This document shows positions 53,545-62,227 of a stretch of 64,000 bases of DNA, one piece after another. The number at the start of each line of letters is the position of its first letter. The stretch's first letter is position 1. The notes below the pieces were generated by a model. The model saw only the letters and a list, made by a program, of their open reading frames with translations. It did not search any database and was not told the DNA's origin. The stretch is taken from assembly GCA_963820775.1 (NCBI GenBank), contig CAWGBF010000014.1, positions 1-64,000 on the forward strand, in the 5' to 3' direction. Source of the DNA: Roseiarcus sp963820775 (GTDB lineage: Bacteria > Pseudomonadota > Alphaproteobacteria > Rhizobiales > Beijerinckiaceae). Position numbers and translations under genes: made by a program.

Positions 53545-54179
53545 GGCTTGAACTCGCGGGCCAACGCGCGGCAGGCCTCATGACGGCGGCAATCGACGAG
53601 ATGATCGTTGACCATCCCGGTCGCCTGCATGAAGGCATAGACGATCGTGGGCCCGACGAAATTGCCGCCCCGCGCGCGCAAGTCCTTGGCGATCGCGCGA
53701 GAAATCTCGGTCTCGGCCGGCACGTCCTTCAGGCTGCGCCGCGCGTTGTCGATCGGGCGTCCGTCGACAAAGCTCCACAAATGGCGGGCGAAGCCGCCTT
53801 TGTCGGCAAAGTCGAGAACGATGCGGGCGAGCGCTGTCGTCGCCTCGATCTTGGCCCGGTTGCGAATGATGCCGGCGTCCTGCATCAGCGCGTCCTTTGT
53901 CTTGTCGCTCCAGCGGGCGATCTTCTTCGGGTCGAAGCCGTCGAACGCGTTGCGGAAGGCTGGGCGCTTGCGGAGAATGGTGATCCAGGAGAGTCCGGCC
54001 TGGAAGCCGTCGAGCACAAGCTTCTCGAACATCGCCTGGTCGTCGTATTCGGGCACCCCCCATTCCTCGTCATGATAGGCGACGTAGAGCGGATCGACGC
54101 CTGCCCAAGGGCATCGCATCAATCCGTCAACGCCCTTGAGCGCCGTCAGGACTCGCGGCGGCTTCTCTCGATCGGGCAT
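53541..54179 (-). CDS. tag: 3-methyladenine DNA glycosylase I
   Basis: About 212 residues from ATG 54179 (GAGGAGG ten bases upstream); an in-frame ATG at 54203 is the alternative. It excises 3-methyladenine from alkylated DNA. Features are RCPWAG and YHDEEWGVPEYDD near the front, DGFQAGLSWITILRKRPAFR, and the zinc-binding C-terminal NDHLVDCRRHEAC. It heads the run tag, HD hydrolase, phosphatase. Confidence 0.92.
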   Translation of the reverse strand: MPDREKPPRVLTALKGVDGLMRCPWAGVDPLYVAYHDEEWGVPEYDDQAMFEKLVLDGFQAGLSWITILRKRPAFRNAFDGFDPKKIARWSDKTKDALMQDAGIIRNRAKIEATTALARIVLDFADKGGFARHLWSFVDGRPIDNARRSLKDVPAETEISRAIAKDLRARGGNFVGPTIVYAFMQATGMVNDHLVDCRRHEACRALAREFKP

Positions 54180-54284
54180 TTGGGGCTTTCCCTCCTCAAC
54201 CATGCTCGGGCCAAGCCATTTGACCAGCCCGGAATCCCGGCCGTAGACTTCGCCTTCTCGTCAGCCAACTCAAGGGCATGAGCG

Positions 54285-55271
54285 ATGACGTTTCGCGCTG
54301 TTCGAGCCGACAAGACCGACGCCGGGCACGACGTCAAGTTCGTCGAGATGGACGAGACCGAGCTCATGGACGGCGACGTGACCATTCGCGTCACCCATTC
54401 GACCGTCAACTACAAGGACGGGCTGGCGCTCAGCGGCAAGTCGCCGGTCATCCGCCGCTTTCCGATGGTGCTCGGCGTCGATCTCGCCGGAATCGTGGAG
54501 AGCTCCCGCCGGTCGGACTTCTCCTCCGGCGACGAAGTCATTCTGACCGGATACGGCCTGAGCGAGACCCATTTCGGCGGCTATTCCGAGCGAGCGCGGG
54601 TGAACGGCGACTGGCTGGTCAAGCTGCCGACTGGCCTCTCCCGGGCCGAGGCGATGGCGGTCGGCACCGCCGGCTTCACCGCCATGCTGGCCTTGATGGC
54701 GATCGAGCGCCATGATCTCACGCGGTCCGCAGGCGCGGCGCTGGTGACCGGAGCGGCCGGCGGCGTCGGCTCGATGGCGATCTCGCTCCTCGCCGACAAG
54801 GGCTGGCGGGTCATCGCCTCCACGGGCCGCGCGAGCGAGGCCGCCTACCTCAAGACCCTCGGCGCCGATGAGGTCATCGACCGGGCGACGCTGAGCAGCC
54901 CCAGCAGCAGGCCGCTCGGCAAGGAGCAATGGGCGGGGGCGGTCGACAGCGTCGGCTCGACCACACTCGCCAACGTGTTGGCGCAGACGCGCTACGGCGG
55001 CGCTGTCGCCGCCTGTGGTCTGGCTGGCGGCATGGACCTGCGGGCGACGGTCGGGCCGTTCATCCTGCGCGGCGTCTCGCTCCTCGGGATCGACAGCGTC
55101 CATTGTCCGACGGCGCGCCGACTCGAGGCCTGGCGGCGCCTGGCGCTAGATCTCGACCGCGACAAGCTCACGACCATGACCCGGACCATCCCACTCGCTG
55201 AAGTGTTCGAGGCCGGCGCCCGCATCCTCAAGGGCGAGACCCGCGGGCGGCTGGTGGTGACGATCCCGTAG
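54285..55271 (+). CDS. acuI: MDR-family acryloyl-CoA reductase (AcuI/YhdH)
   Basis: 328 residues, medium-chain dehydrogenase without zinc ligands. AcuI/YhdH features are STVNYKDGLALSGKSPVIRR, the GVDLAGIVESS region, GYGLSETHFGGYSERARV, the NADPH-site VTGAAGGVGSMAISLLADKG, and GVSLLGIDSVHCP. It reduces acryloyl-CoA to propanoyl-CoA with NADPH, which protects against toxic acrylate. It stands alone, divergent from tag. The structured AT-rich repeat follows its 3' end. Confidence 0.9.
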   Translation: MTFRAVRADKTDAGHDVKFVEMDETELMDGDVTIRVTHSTVNYKDGLALSGKSPVIRRFPMVLGVDLAGIVESSRRSDFSSGDEVILTGYGLSETHFGGYSERARVNGDWLVKLPTGLSRAEAMAVGTAGFTAMLALMAIERHDLTRSAGAALVTGAAGGVGSMAISLLADKGWRVIASTGRASEAAYLKTLGADEVIDRATLSSPSSRPLGKEQWAGAVDSVGSTTLANVLAQTRYGGAVAACGLAGGMDLRATVGPFILRGVSLLGIDSVHCPTARRLEAWRRLALDLDRDKLTTMTRTIPLAEVFEAGARILKGETRGRLVVTIP

Positions 55272-55309
55272 GACCTCAAGCTTTGGGATACAACCCCGCG
55301 CGCGAACTC

Positions 55310-55445
55310 TCTCCAAACAAAACCTAGCAAAACCAAGCCCCACCAAACAAATCCAAGTAAAATAGCTTGGTTTTATTTGGCTTTATTCGTCCGAAATCGG
55401 GACTTTTCAATGGGTTACAGCGAATCCAAATAAAATTTTCTCTCC
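55310..55445 (-). repeat. AT-rich structured repeat (att- or iteron-like), copy 2
   Basis: Read on the minus strand it has the block order of 47348-47470: TTATTTGGATTCGCTGTAAC, CATTGAAAAGTCCCGATT, then AAGCTATTTTACTTGG flanked by further CTTGG/CCAAG units. Just before it, GGATACAACC also occurs before copy 1, but in direct orientation. The rest of 55272-55613 shows no gene. Confidence 0.6.
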
Positions 55446-55613
55446 CGACCTTGGATGCCCGCCCAGGTTGCAAAACCGGTGGAACGCGCCGCCGCCCCGA
55501 CGCTGGTCGGCGCGGTCGGACGGCTCTCGGCGATCCAGTTTGTCATCACCGATGATCATAGCCTTGATTTCTTCTTTACACAAGAAAATGTCGCTGGACT
55601 TCCGGCTGCCGGG

Positions 55614-58600
55614 TCAGGACGCCAGCTCTTCCAACAGCGCCTTGGCCTCTTTCAGGTCGAGCGTGTCGAACCCCTCGGTGAACCAGCCATAGACCGGCGC
55701 GAGGAGGTCATGGGCTTCTGCGCGCTTGCCCTGGTCGCGCCACAGCCGCGCCATGCTCATAGCCGCGCGAAGCTCCCAGGAGCGGGCCTGTTGCCCGCGA
55801 GCGATTTCGAGCGCGTGCTCGAAATGAGCCTGGGCTTTGGAGGTGTCGCGTCCTGGCGAGCGCAGTTCGATCTCGCCGGCGGTGCGGAAAATGTCCGGCT
55901 CGTGCCACCTTTCCCCGGACGCTTCGGCAGTATCTATTGCTTCGCCGATGGACAGGCGGGCGTCATCAAATTGCCTGAGATCAGAATGGGCCTTCGCCAG
56001 AATTTGTAGAAACAGCGGGACCAACCATGTTGCTCCAATTGAGCGCCATTCTCTCATGCCGGCCCTAATCATTCGAAGTGCGTCCGGAAAACTGCCGGTT
56101 GCGGCGCAAACCCAACCTCGGTTCATTATTCCGGCGGCTCTCCATACCAAGGCGCCTTTCTCGTCTGCCATTGCGAAAAGCTCATCGGCATGCTGTCTTG
56201 CCGTTGCGTGATTACCGAGAAGCGTCTGGGTAAATGCTGTCAGAAACAGCGCGACCATCACCGTGGGGGCGTGGCCGAAGTCCCGTGCGTCTCGGAGCGC
56301 ATCGTCCGCATCCGTTCTCGCGCCGTTAGGATAGCCGAGCACCCATTTTGCCAGCGCTCGCCAAGATAGGATCATCATTCTGACGTCCTGGCCGAAGCGC
56401 GTGGCCACTTGGCGATGCTCGACCGGATTGTAGAGCGCAATCGCCTGATCAAGATGGGACCAGCTTTCAGTGATATTGCCAGTCATCAGGAGAGAGCCGC
56501 CGACCAGACGATGCCCCATCATAAGAGGGATGGTCGTGTTTTTTCTCTGCGCAAGCGCCAGATACTCCGACGCAAGATCGCGCGCGATCCTTCCATTAAA
56601 AAGGATAAAGTTCACTGCCCAGAAGCCGTAGAGGATTGAAAACAACGCCAAAGGGTCCTCGAACGGCTCCCCGAGCGCTGCGGCGCGCTCGATCAAGGAA
56701 TGAGCCCGATCGAAGGACGCTTTTGTTTCCGGCGCTGCATGACCCTTTGTGTGCATCTGAACGTTCGCAAGTCCAACCTGGAGCGCGATATGTTGGCGAC
56801 GCAAAGCCGGAGCGGTAGGTAAGGTCGCTATTTGTGTCAGTCCGCGACTCAACTGCGCCTCGCCCTCGACGAGCGCCGATCGAGCCAGCGATCGCATACC
56901 CGCCTTGCCCCAAAGGCTGATCGCCTTTTCGATTTGTCCCGCCTCAGTGCAGTGACGCGCCAGCAACTCCGGCTGGCTCTCGGCGATGTCGAGGAACCGA
57001 CTTTCAAGCCCTTCCGCAATCCGGGCGTGCAGCGCGCGGCGCGGCTCGCGCAGCAAAGTACCGTAGGCTGCGTCCTGCACCAGCGCATGCTTGAAGATGT
57101 ACGTCGAATTCGGCGGCGTCCCTTGCCGCGACACGAGTTCAGATTGAAGGAGCCGATCGAGCGCCGAATTTAGCTCATGCTCGGATAGGCCCAGGACAAC
57201 GGTGAGCAGCTCATGGGAAAATTCTCGCCCGATGGCCGCGCCGACCTGCGCCACGCCCTTGGCGGATCCCAGCCGATCGAGCCGCGCCATCAGCGAGGCG
57301 TGCAGACTGGCCGGAACGGCGAGCGCCGGAGACGGGACGGCCGCGGTCGTGTGCGCCGCCGCACCCTCGCCCTCGGCCTCAAGCACCGCCTTTGTCATTT
57401 CTTCTACGAAGAGAGGAATGCCGTCCGTGCGTTCGACAATGTCCTGCCGAGCATGCTCTGGCAGCTCCTTGTTACCCGCGACGCGGTCAATCAGCGTCAT
57501 CACCTCGCGCGGCGTTAGCCGATTGATCGTTAGCGCGGTCACATGGGAACGCCCGACCCAAGGCGCGGCGAACTCCGGCCGGAAGGTGACGAACAGCAGC
57601 ACCCGTAAAGTGTCGATCTCGTCCACGAGCCTGCCGAATACCTCCAGGCTCGAAGGATCGGCCCAATGCGCGTCCTCGAAAATCATTAAGACCGGCGACT
57701 CGCGCGCAATCGCCTCGATCTGCTCGATCAACGCCTCCAACGTCTTCTGCCGGCGCTGCTGCGAGGTGAGTTCGGGCATGGGATAGCGGCCGTCGTTCGG
57801 CAAGGACAACATTTCGGCGAGCAGCGCGGCGTCCTCGGGTGAGGTCGCGGACCTTGCGAGCAGCGCGTCGAGTTTGTCGAGCTTCGCTTTCGGGTCGTCC
57901 TGGCGTGCGAGCCCGCCCGCTCGCGCCATGTGGCCGATGATCGGATAGAGCGCGCTGTCGGTGTGCTGCGGTGAGCAGAAATAGCGCAGGCGCACATGCG
58001 GCTCGCCCATGAGCCGCTCCAGCAATGCCGCCGAGAGCCTCGACTTGCCGATACCCGCCTCACCCGAGAGCAGCACGACCTGACCCTCGCCCGCCTTCGC
58101 CTTGGCCCAGCGCCGGAGCAACAGTTCGTTCTCTTCCTCGCGCCCGACCAGCGCTGTCAGTGCGCCGGCGTGCAGCGCCTCGAACCGGCTTTCCTGCGCG
58201 CTCGGCCTCAACACCGCCCAGGCGGGCGTCGGTTCGGCGACACCCTTGAGGTCTTGCGGCCCGAGGTCGCGGAGTTCGAATAGGTCGCCCAGCAACTTGC
58301 GCGTGCCCTCTGCGATCACGACGCCGTCGGGTTCGGCGATCCCCTGCAGCCGGGCGGCCAAGTTCGGCGTGTCGCCGACGACGCCGCGCTCCTGCAACTC
58401 CCCAGAACCCAGAAGATCGCCGACGACAACGATCCCGGTCGCGATCCCCAGCCGCACATACAAAGGCCCGCCTGCAGCCGTCTCCAGCTTCGGCGCCGCC
58501 TCGACGATATCGACTCCCGCCCTGACCGCGCGCTCGGCGTCGTGCTCGTGCGCCTGCGGATAGCCGAAATAGGCGAGCACGCCGTCGCCCATGTATTTGG

Positions 58601-59003
58601 CGACGAAGCCGCCGTTGCTCGCGATCAGCGTCGTGCAGCATTTGTGATAGGCGGCGATGATCTCGCGCATGTCCTCGGGATCGAGCCGCGCGGCGAGCGC
58701 CGTCGAGCCGACGAGATCACAGAACATCACGGTCAGCTGGCGGCGCTCGGCGACGTCGTAGGCGGGAGGGTCGATCTTGGCGACTGGCTGACCCGGCGCG
58801 CGCTCCCGATCAGCGCTGCTCAGACCTGCGACCGCCTTGAGCAGCCGCTTTCTGTGGCCCATGAGCACGCCGAGCTTTTCAAAATCCGCGTCGGTGAGGT
58901 CAGGCAGGACTTCGGCGTCGATTTCGTTTTCGCGGAACGCGGCTTCGTATTGGCCGAGACCGAGGTTCCGATGCCAAGCGCCGACGTCCACGGCCGCCTC
59001 CAT
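55614..59003 (-). CDS. SAM / class III adenylate cyclase / AAA ATPase / TPR signalling protein
   Basis: 1129 residues. A SAM domain (about 8-60, WHRNLGLGQYEAAF) is followed by a class III cyclase (about 85-265) with metal aspartates in FCDLVGSTAL and YMGDGVLAYFG. KYMGDG carries the lysine expected for ATP specificity, and NLAARLQ holds the transition-state Asn and Arg. An AAA/STAND-like ATPase (about 285-560) has Walker A SGEAGIGKS and Walker B VLMIFEDAHWAD. The C-terminal half is helical TPR. It probably makes cAMP in response to a signal sensed by the TPR part. An IS1-type element sits 48 bases upstream of its start. Confidence 0.88.
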   Translation of the reverse strand: MEAAVDVGAWHRNLGLGQYEAAFRENEIDAEVLPDLTDADFEKLGVLMGHRKRLLKAVAGLSSADRERAPGQPVAKIDPPAYDVAERRQLTVMFCDLVGSTALAARLDPEDMREIIAAYHKCCTTLIASNGGFVAKYMGDGVLAYFGYPQAHEHDAERAVRAGVDIVEAAPKLETAAGGPLYVRLGIATGIVVVGDLLGSGELQERGVVGDTPNLAARLQGIAEPDGVVIAEGTRKLLGDLFELRDLGPQDLKGVAEPTPAWAVLRPSAQESRFEALHAGALTALVGREEENELLLRRWAKAKAGEGQVVLLSGEAGIGKSRLSAALLERLMGEPHVRLRYFCSPQHTDSALYPIIGHMARAGGLARQDDPKAKLDKLDALLARSATSPEDAALLAEMLSLPNDGRYPMPELTSQQRRQKTLEALIEQIEAIARESPVLMIFEDAHWADPSSLEVFGRLVDEIDTLRVLLFVTFRPEFAAPWVGRSHVTALTINRLTPREVMTLIDRVAGNKELPEHARQDIVERTDGIPLFVEEMTKAVLEAEGEGAAAHTTAAVPSPALAVPASLHASLMARLDRLGSAKGVAQVGAAIGREFSHELLTVVLGLSEHELNSALDRLLQSELVSRQGTPPNSTYIFKHALVQDAAYGTLLREPRRALHARIAEGLESRFLDIAESQPELLARHCTEAGQIEKAISLWGKAGMRSLARSALVEGEAQLSRGLTQIATLPTAPALRRQHIALQVGLANVQMHTKGHAAPETKASFDRAHSLIERAAALGEPFEDPLALFSILYGFWAVNFILFNGRIARDLASEYLALAQRKNTTIPLMMGHRLVGGSLLMTGNITESWSHLDQAIALYNPVEHRQVATRFGQDVRMMILSWRALAKWVLGYPNGARTDADDALRDARDFGHAPTVMVALFLTAFTQTLLGNHATARQHADELFAMADEKGALVWRAAGIMNRGWVCAATGSFPDALRMIRAGMREWRSIGATWLVPLFLQILAKAHSDLRQFDDARLSIGEAIDTAEASGERWHEPDIFRTAGEIELRSPGRDTSKAQAHFEHALEIARGQQARSWELRAAMSMARLWRDQGKRAEAHDLLAPVYGWFTEGFDTLDLKEAKALLEELAS

Positions 59004-59051
59004 TCAGCGCGTCGAATAATCGCCCCCGTGCAGAGTGTTGTAAAGCCAAGA

Positions 59052-59059
59052 GTCCTGCG
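59052..59059 (+). repeat. target-site duplication, left
   Basis: GTCCTGCG directly abuts the left end of the element. The same eight bases follow its right end at 62160-62167. Confidence 0.85.
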
Positions 59060-59079
59060 GGTAGTGTCTCAGTTTGAAA
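59060..59079 (+). repeat. left terminal inverted repeat
   Basis: GGTAGTGTCTCAGTTTGAAA, exact complement of 62140-62159. The transposase stop codon lies inside it. Confidence 0.9.
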
Positions 59080-59956
59080 TTTGCGACGGTGCCTTTTTGT
59101 AAGGGCCACGTTTTGGAGCTGGTGCATCGGCGTCCATAACCTCGACAATATTCGACCAGTCCATAACCACCTTGGACAGGCCAGCGGCCATCGCTGGGGT
59201 CACGCGAAGCGTCTTGTGGATGCGAATCCAGTTGTACCAAACCGCATAGATCGCGACCATGTGCGCGTGGTTCTCGAATTTCTTCGAGAAGGCGTTCGTG
59301 AGGCGGGTGAACCTCCGATTGCTCATTCTCATGGTCAGATTGGCGCGCTCGCTGTAGGACGTGCTGACGTGCGCCATGTCGGGCTTACCTTCGATCCGAT
59401 GCTTCTGAGCGCCGATGCATTCGGCGGGGCTGTAGCGGCCCTTGGCGCCGTCTGACGATGCCCCGTAAATCTTGACCAGCATGGCGTAATCGATGTCCGC
59501 GCCGAACGCGCCTTCAACGGCGTCTAGATAGGCTTTGTGGCCGTCCGACGTGAGTTGAATGCGACCGGCAATGCGATCGGCCACGTCTTGCATGAACCAC
59601 GCGGCGCAATCGCCGTCACGCCCGCCAACGAAATGCGAAATGATGAGCTTGGTTTCCGCCTCAATCGCGGTCCAGGTCCATGTGTCGCCCGCGCCATCAA
59701 TCGGGCTTTTCATCTTGGCGACGTTCTTTTGCTTCGCCGCTGTGAAGCTCCAAATTTCGTCCACCTGGACGCGCTTCGCCTTCACGTTGCGGACCTTGAC
59801 GTCATGGAACCCAGCGCAGAAGCGGCCCGTGTCCTCCAAGAGCTTGGACACGGTATTGATCGACACGTCAGCCAATCGCGAGACAGAACGCATCGAAGCG
59901 CCCTCGCAGAGCATCGAGAGGATTTGGGCGCGCTGGGCAACGGAAAGCTTGTTCAT
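59069..59956 (-). CDS. IS1-family-type DDE transposase
   Basis: 295 residues from ATG 59956 (AAGGGGGG just upstream). An N-terminal helix-turn-helix (ILSMLCEGASMRSVSRLADV) is followed by a DDE core with aspartates in KRVQVDEIWSF and LTSDGHKAYLDAV. The likely glutamate lies in SYSERANLTMRM. It continues NRRFTRLTNAFSKKFENH. The type is often labelled IS1 family in Alphaproteobacteria. The stop codon is within the left terminal repeat. It appears intact. Confidence 0.9.
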   Translation of the reverse strand: MNKLSVAQRAQILSMLCEGASMRSVSRLADVSINTVSKLLEDTGRFCAGFHDVKVRNVKAKRVQVDEIWSFTAAKQKNVAKMKSPIDGAGDTWTWTAIEAETKLIISHFVGGRDGDCAAWFMQDVADRIAGRIQLTSDGHKAYLDAVEGAFGADIDYAMLVKIYGASSDGAKGRYSPAECIGAQKHRIEGKPDMAHVSTSYSERANLTMRMSNRRFTRLTNAFSKKFENHAHMVAIYAVWYNWIRIHKTLRVTPAMAAGLSKVVMDWSNIVEVMDADAPAPKRGPYKKAPSQISN

Positions 59957-60176
59957 GCCCCCCCTTATATGAACTTTTTTGCTTAGCGTCAAGCGAAGAA
60001 AGCTCATTTTGAAATGTTTTATGGTTCTCGACTAGTCCTCCTACCGGGCGTTCCGCGAAATAAGTCAATTGACGGAACTAATATTGCCGTGCTTAGGTGG
60101 CTCTACCCTTATTGGAGAGCCGCGTCAATGCGGCTCAAGGCGCTGTTTGGAGTTGGCCTTGGCTCTTTCCGCGGAA

Positions 60177-61598
60177 ATGCGTCGGCTGCAAAACAAATGG
60201 TTGACAGCCGCTAGTTGGCCGCGCCGCCTCGAATGGCTGGAAATAACAGGAATTCGTGGCTGGACGGGCCAGCGTATCGACTTTCAATTCCCAATCACAG
60301 CTTTGGTCGGAGAAAATGGTTCCGGAAAAAGTACCGTTCTTCAGGCGGCAGCAGCGGTTTACCGTTCTGTGCCGAAGGATAGGTTCGCGTCTGACTTTTT
60401 CCCCGACACGCCATACGAACGTATTGAAGGCGCAACGATCCGTTTTTCTTTCCGTCAGGGCCAGAACTCCCAAACCGCAACAGTTAGAAAACCGACTAAC
60501 AGATGGCGTGGGAATCCGGACAGACCAGAGAGAACGGTTCAATACATTGACCTTCGTAGAATTCAGCCCGTTGGGGCGCGGGTTGGATACGCGCGAATAT
60601 TGAAATCAGGGGTAGTCGAGGGAGCTTTCACCGAGTTCGATGATCCCAGGCTCCAACGCCTTACTCAAATTGTTGGAAAGCAATATACCGGCGCGGGGAT
60701 TTCCGTAACAGACGCGGGTGCTGACAAGCCGGTTCCTGTGATGCAAATGGGTGGCGTGCGCTATTCCGGATTCCACCAAGGGGCCGGAGAGATCGCCGCC
60801 GCCGAACTCCTGGCCGTCGATTATCCTAAGTATGGAATCGTTCTTATTGACGAGATTGAAACGTCTTTGCACCCTCGCGCACAACGCCGCCTTGTGAGGG
60901 ATTTAGCGCGAGTGGCCCGAGAACAAGAATTGCAAGTTATTCTCACCACTCATTCTCCATACATATTGGACGAATTACCTCCAGAGGCTCGCGTCTATTT
61001 AATGGACGGAGCCGCAGGGAAAGCTGCGGTCGTAGGCGTAAGTCCAGACTTTGCTATGACGCGAATGGATGACGAACAGCACCCTGAGTGTGACTTGTAT
61101 GTCGAAGATCCACGAGCCGCGACTTTAGTATCTGAAATTTTAGTTGTTGCCGATCGAGACTTACTGAGTAGGGCCAAGCTGATTCCTTATGGCGCAGCCT
61201 CGGTTGGGTTAGCTTTGGGTATCATGTCGAATCAAAAACGATTCCCGCGCCCATCTCTAGTTTTCCTTGATGGAGATCAAGCACCGGCGCCGGGATGCAT
61301 TGTCTTGCCGGGCGATGACGCGCCAGAACGGGTAGTTTATGAGGGCCTGCAGAACGTTGGGTGGCCCGGCGTCGCCGAACGGGTTGGCAGGGGTCCGGCA
61401 GAAACCATTGATGCCCTCAACGGCGCAATGGCATTGGCCAACCACCATGATTGGGTGAAATTTAGCGCTGATCGGCTCACGTTGGGCGGTGAAATACTTT
61501 GGCAAGCACTTGCATCATCCTGGGCATCAAACGTGGCGATCAAAGCTCAGATCGAGTTGATATCACAGCCAGTCCGCGATGCTCTAGACGGGGGCTAG
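60177..61598 (+). CDS. OLD-like AAA/ABC ATPase with TOPRIM-like C-terminus (passenger)
   Basis: 473 residues from ATG 60177; a TTG at 60069 would add 36 residues and neither has a clear ribosome-binding site. Walker A is GENGSGKST (45-53). Walker B is IVLIDEIETSLHPRAQRRLV (from about 221). The switch histidine is in LTTHSPYILDELP (from about 255). The rear part has YVEDPRAATLVSEIL and LVFLDGDQ, which fit a reduced TOPRIM metal site as in OLD nucleases. Related proteins act in phage defence. Base composition is lower in GC than the chromosome. It overlaps the convergent small gene by 4 bases. Confidence 0.82.
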   Translation: MRRLQNKWLTAASWPRRLEWLEITGIRGWTGQRIDFQFPITALVGENGSGKSTVLQAAAAVYRSVPKDRFASDFFPDTPYERIEGATIRFSFRQGQNSQTATVRKPTNRWRGNPDRPERTVQYIDLRRIQPVGARVGYARILKSGVVEGAFTEFDDPRLQRLTQIVGKQYTGAGISVTDAGADKPVPVMQMGGVRYSGFHQGAGEIAAAELLAVDYPKYGIVLIDEIETSLHPRAQRRLVRDLARVAREQELQVILTTHSPYILDELPPEARVYLMDGAAGKAAVVGVSPDFAMTRMDDEQHPECDLYVEDPRAATLVSEILVVADRDLLSRAKLIPYGAASVGLALGIMSNQKRFPRPSLVFLDGDQAPAPGCIVLPGDDAPERVVYEGLQNVGWPGVAERVGRGPAETIDALNGAMALANHHDWVKFSADRLTLGGEILWQALASSWASNVAIKAQIELISQPVRDALDGG

Positions 61599-61837
61599 GG
61601 ATATCCCTTTTTCCATCGCTTCTCCGCCGCCTTCTTGGCGATCTCCGCACGTCTTTCCGGAGGCATGCTCTTAGCCCGCGCCTCGCCGCCCTTCCGACCG
61701 AGCGCCTTCGCGGCAGGGTCCTTGCCGTCGTCAGCCGGTAGGGTCTCAGCTTCTTCGCCCGTCGCAATACGCATGACTTTGACGGCGTTGCTGATCACGT
61801 CGGCGGGTCGCTTCTCGCCCTTAGGACCGCGAGGCAT
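61595..61837 (-). CDS. small basic protein of the mobile element
   Basis: 80 residues. It starts MPRGPKGEKRPADVISNAVK, with a Lys/Arg-rich KALGRKGGEARAKSMPPERR repeat region and a helical AEIAKKAAEKRW end. KGG-type basic proteins of this kind may bind nucleic acid. It overlaps the upstream small gene by 17 bases, so the two form one unit. Function unknown. Confidence 0.7.
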   Translation of the reverse strand: MPRGPKGEKRPADVISNAVKVMRIATGEEAETLPADDGKDPAAKALGRKGGEARAKSMPPERRAEIAKKAAEKRWKKGYP

Positions 61838-62066
61838 TTAGTTCCCCCGTCAATCCGAGAAGCTTCAGGAGGTTGTCTTGTGCCGTGCCTCGACCGCTAT
61901 TGAGGAAATCCGTGATAGCCATCGGAGCCTCATCAACGTCGCGTCCATGCGCCCACGCATGGATGACGTAGACGTTGTTCGATTCCGTATCGCGCGCCAA
62001 GTAATACCACGTTTCGTCGTGGTTGCCCTTTTCGTGATAGAAAAACCGGTTTTTGATTTCGGCCAC
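61821..62066 (-). CDS. small protein of unknown function in the mobile element
   Basis: 81 residues from GTG 62066, with AGGAGA seven bases upstream; the longer open frame to 62138 begins at the terminal repeat and lacks a start signal. The sequence NRFFYHEKGNHDETWYYLAR, then SNNVYVIHAWAHGRDVD and a C-terminal RGTAQDNLLKLLGL, is acidic and compact. The overlap with the basic 80-residue gene recalls small antagonist pairs, but no toxin motif is recognised. Confidence 0.65.
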   Translation of the reverse strand: MAEIKNRFFYHEKGNHDETWYYLARDTESNNVYVIHAWAHGRDVDEAPMAITDFLNSGRGTAQDNLLKLLGLTGELNASRS

Positions 62067-62139
62067 AGCGGCTCTCCTGCTTTGCGCTAAGCATAGCACG
62101 GATTGAAAGGTTTGCGCGAAGCGCGTCAACCCCATCAAT

Positions 62140-62159
62140 TTTCAAACTGAGACACTACC
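62140..62159 (-). repeat. right terminal inverted repeat
   Basis: Exact complement of 59060-59079. Three of the next four bases inward also agree. Confidence 0.9.
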
Positions 62160-62167
62160 GTCCTGCG
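62160..62167 (+). repeat. target-site duplication, right
   Basis: GTCCTGCG, identical to 59052-59059, directly after the right end. Confidence 0.85.
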
Positions 62168-62227
62168 TCGGCAGCGGCCGGAGAGCCATCACCGCTCGCC
62201 CGCCGATCGGACGGGCGGATGTTGAAT

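Larger units (their letters stand above)
59060..62159. mobile_element. complete 3.1-kb IS1-type element with passenger genes
   Basis: The element is bounded by 20-bp perfect inverted repeats (GGTAGTGTCTCAGTTTGAAA at the left, its complement at 62140-62159). It is flanked by an 8-bp direct duplication GTCCTGCG. Inside lie a transposase (minus), an OLD-like ATPase (plus) and two small overlapping genes (minus). About 70% of the length is passenger DNA, which is unusual for this IS type. Intact ends, intact duplication and intact genes indicate recent movement. Confidence 0.9.

Noticed and set aside
47348..55445. Reading the 47.4-55.4 kb block as a genomic island
   Set aside because: The flanking repeats are inverted, no integrase is present, and the genes inside (tag, acuI, SDR, nitroreductase) look like ordinary chromosome.
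55455..56009. Plus-strand frame after the AT-rich repeat
   Set aside because: It runs antisense into the cyclase gene and shows no recognisable protein.
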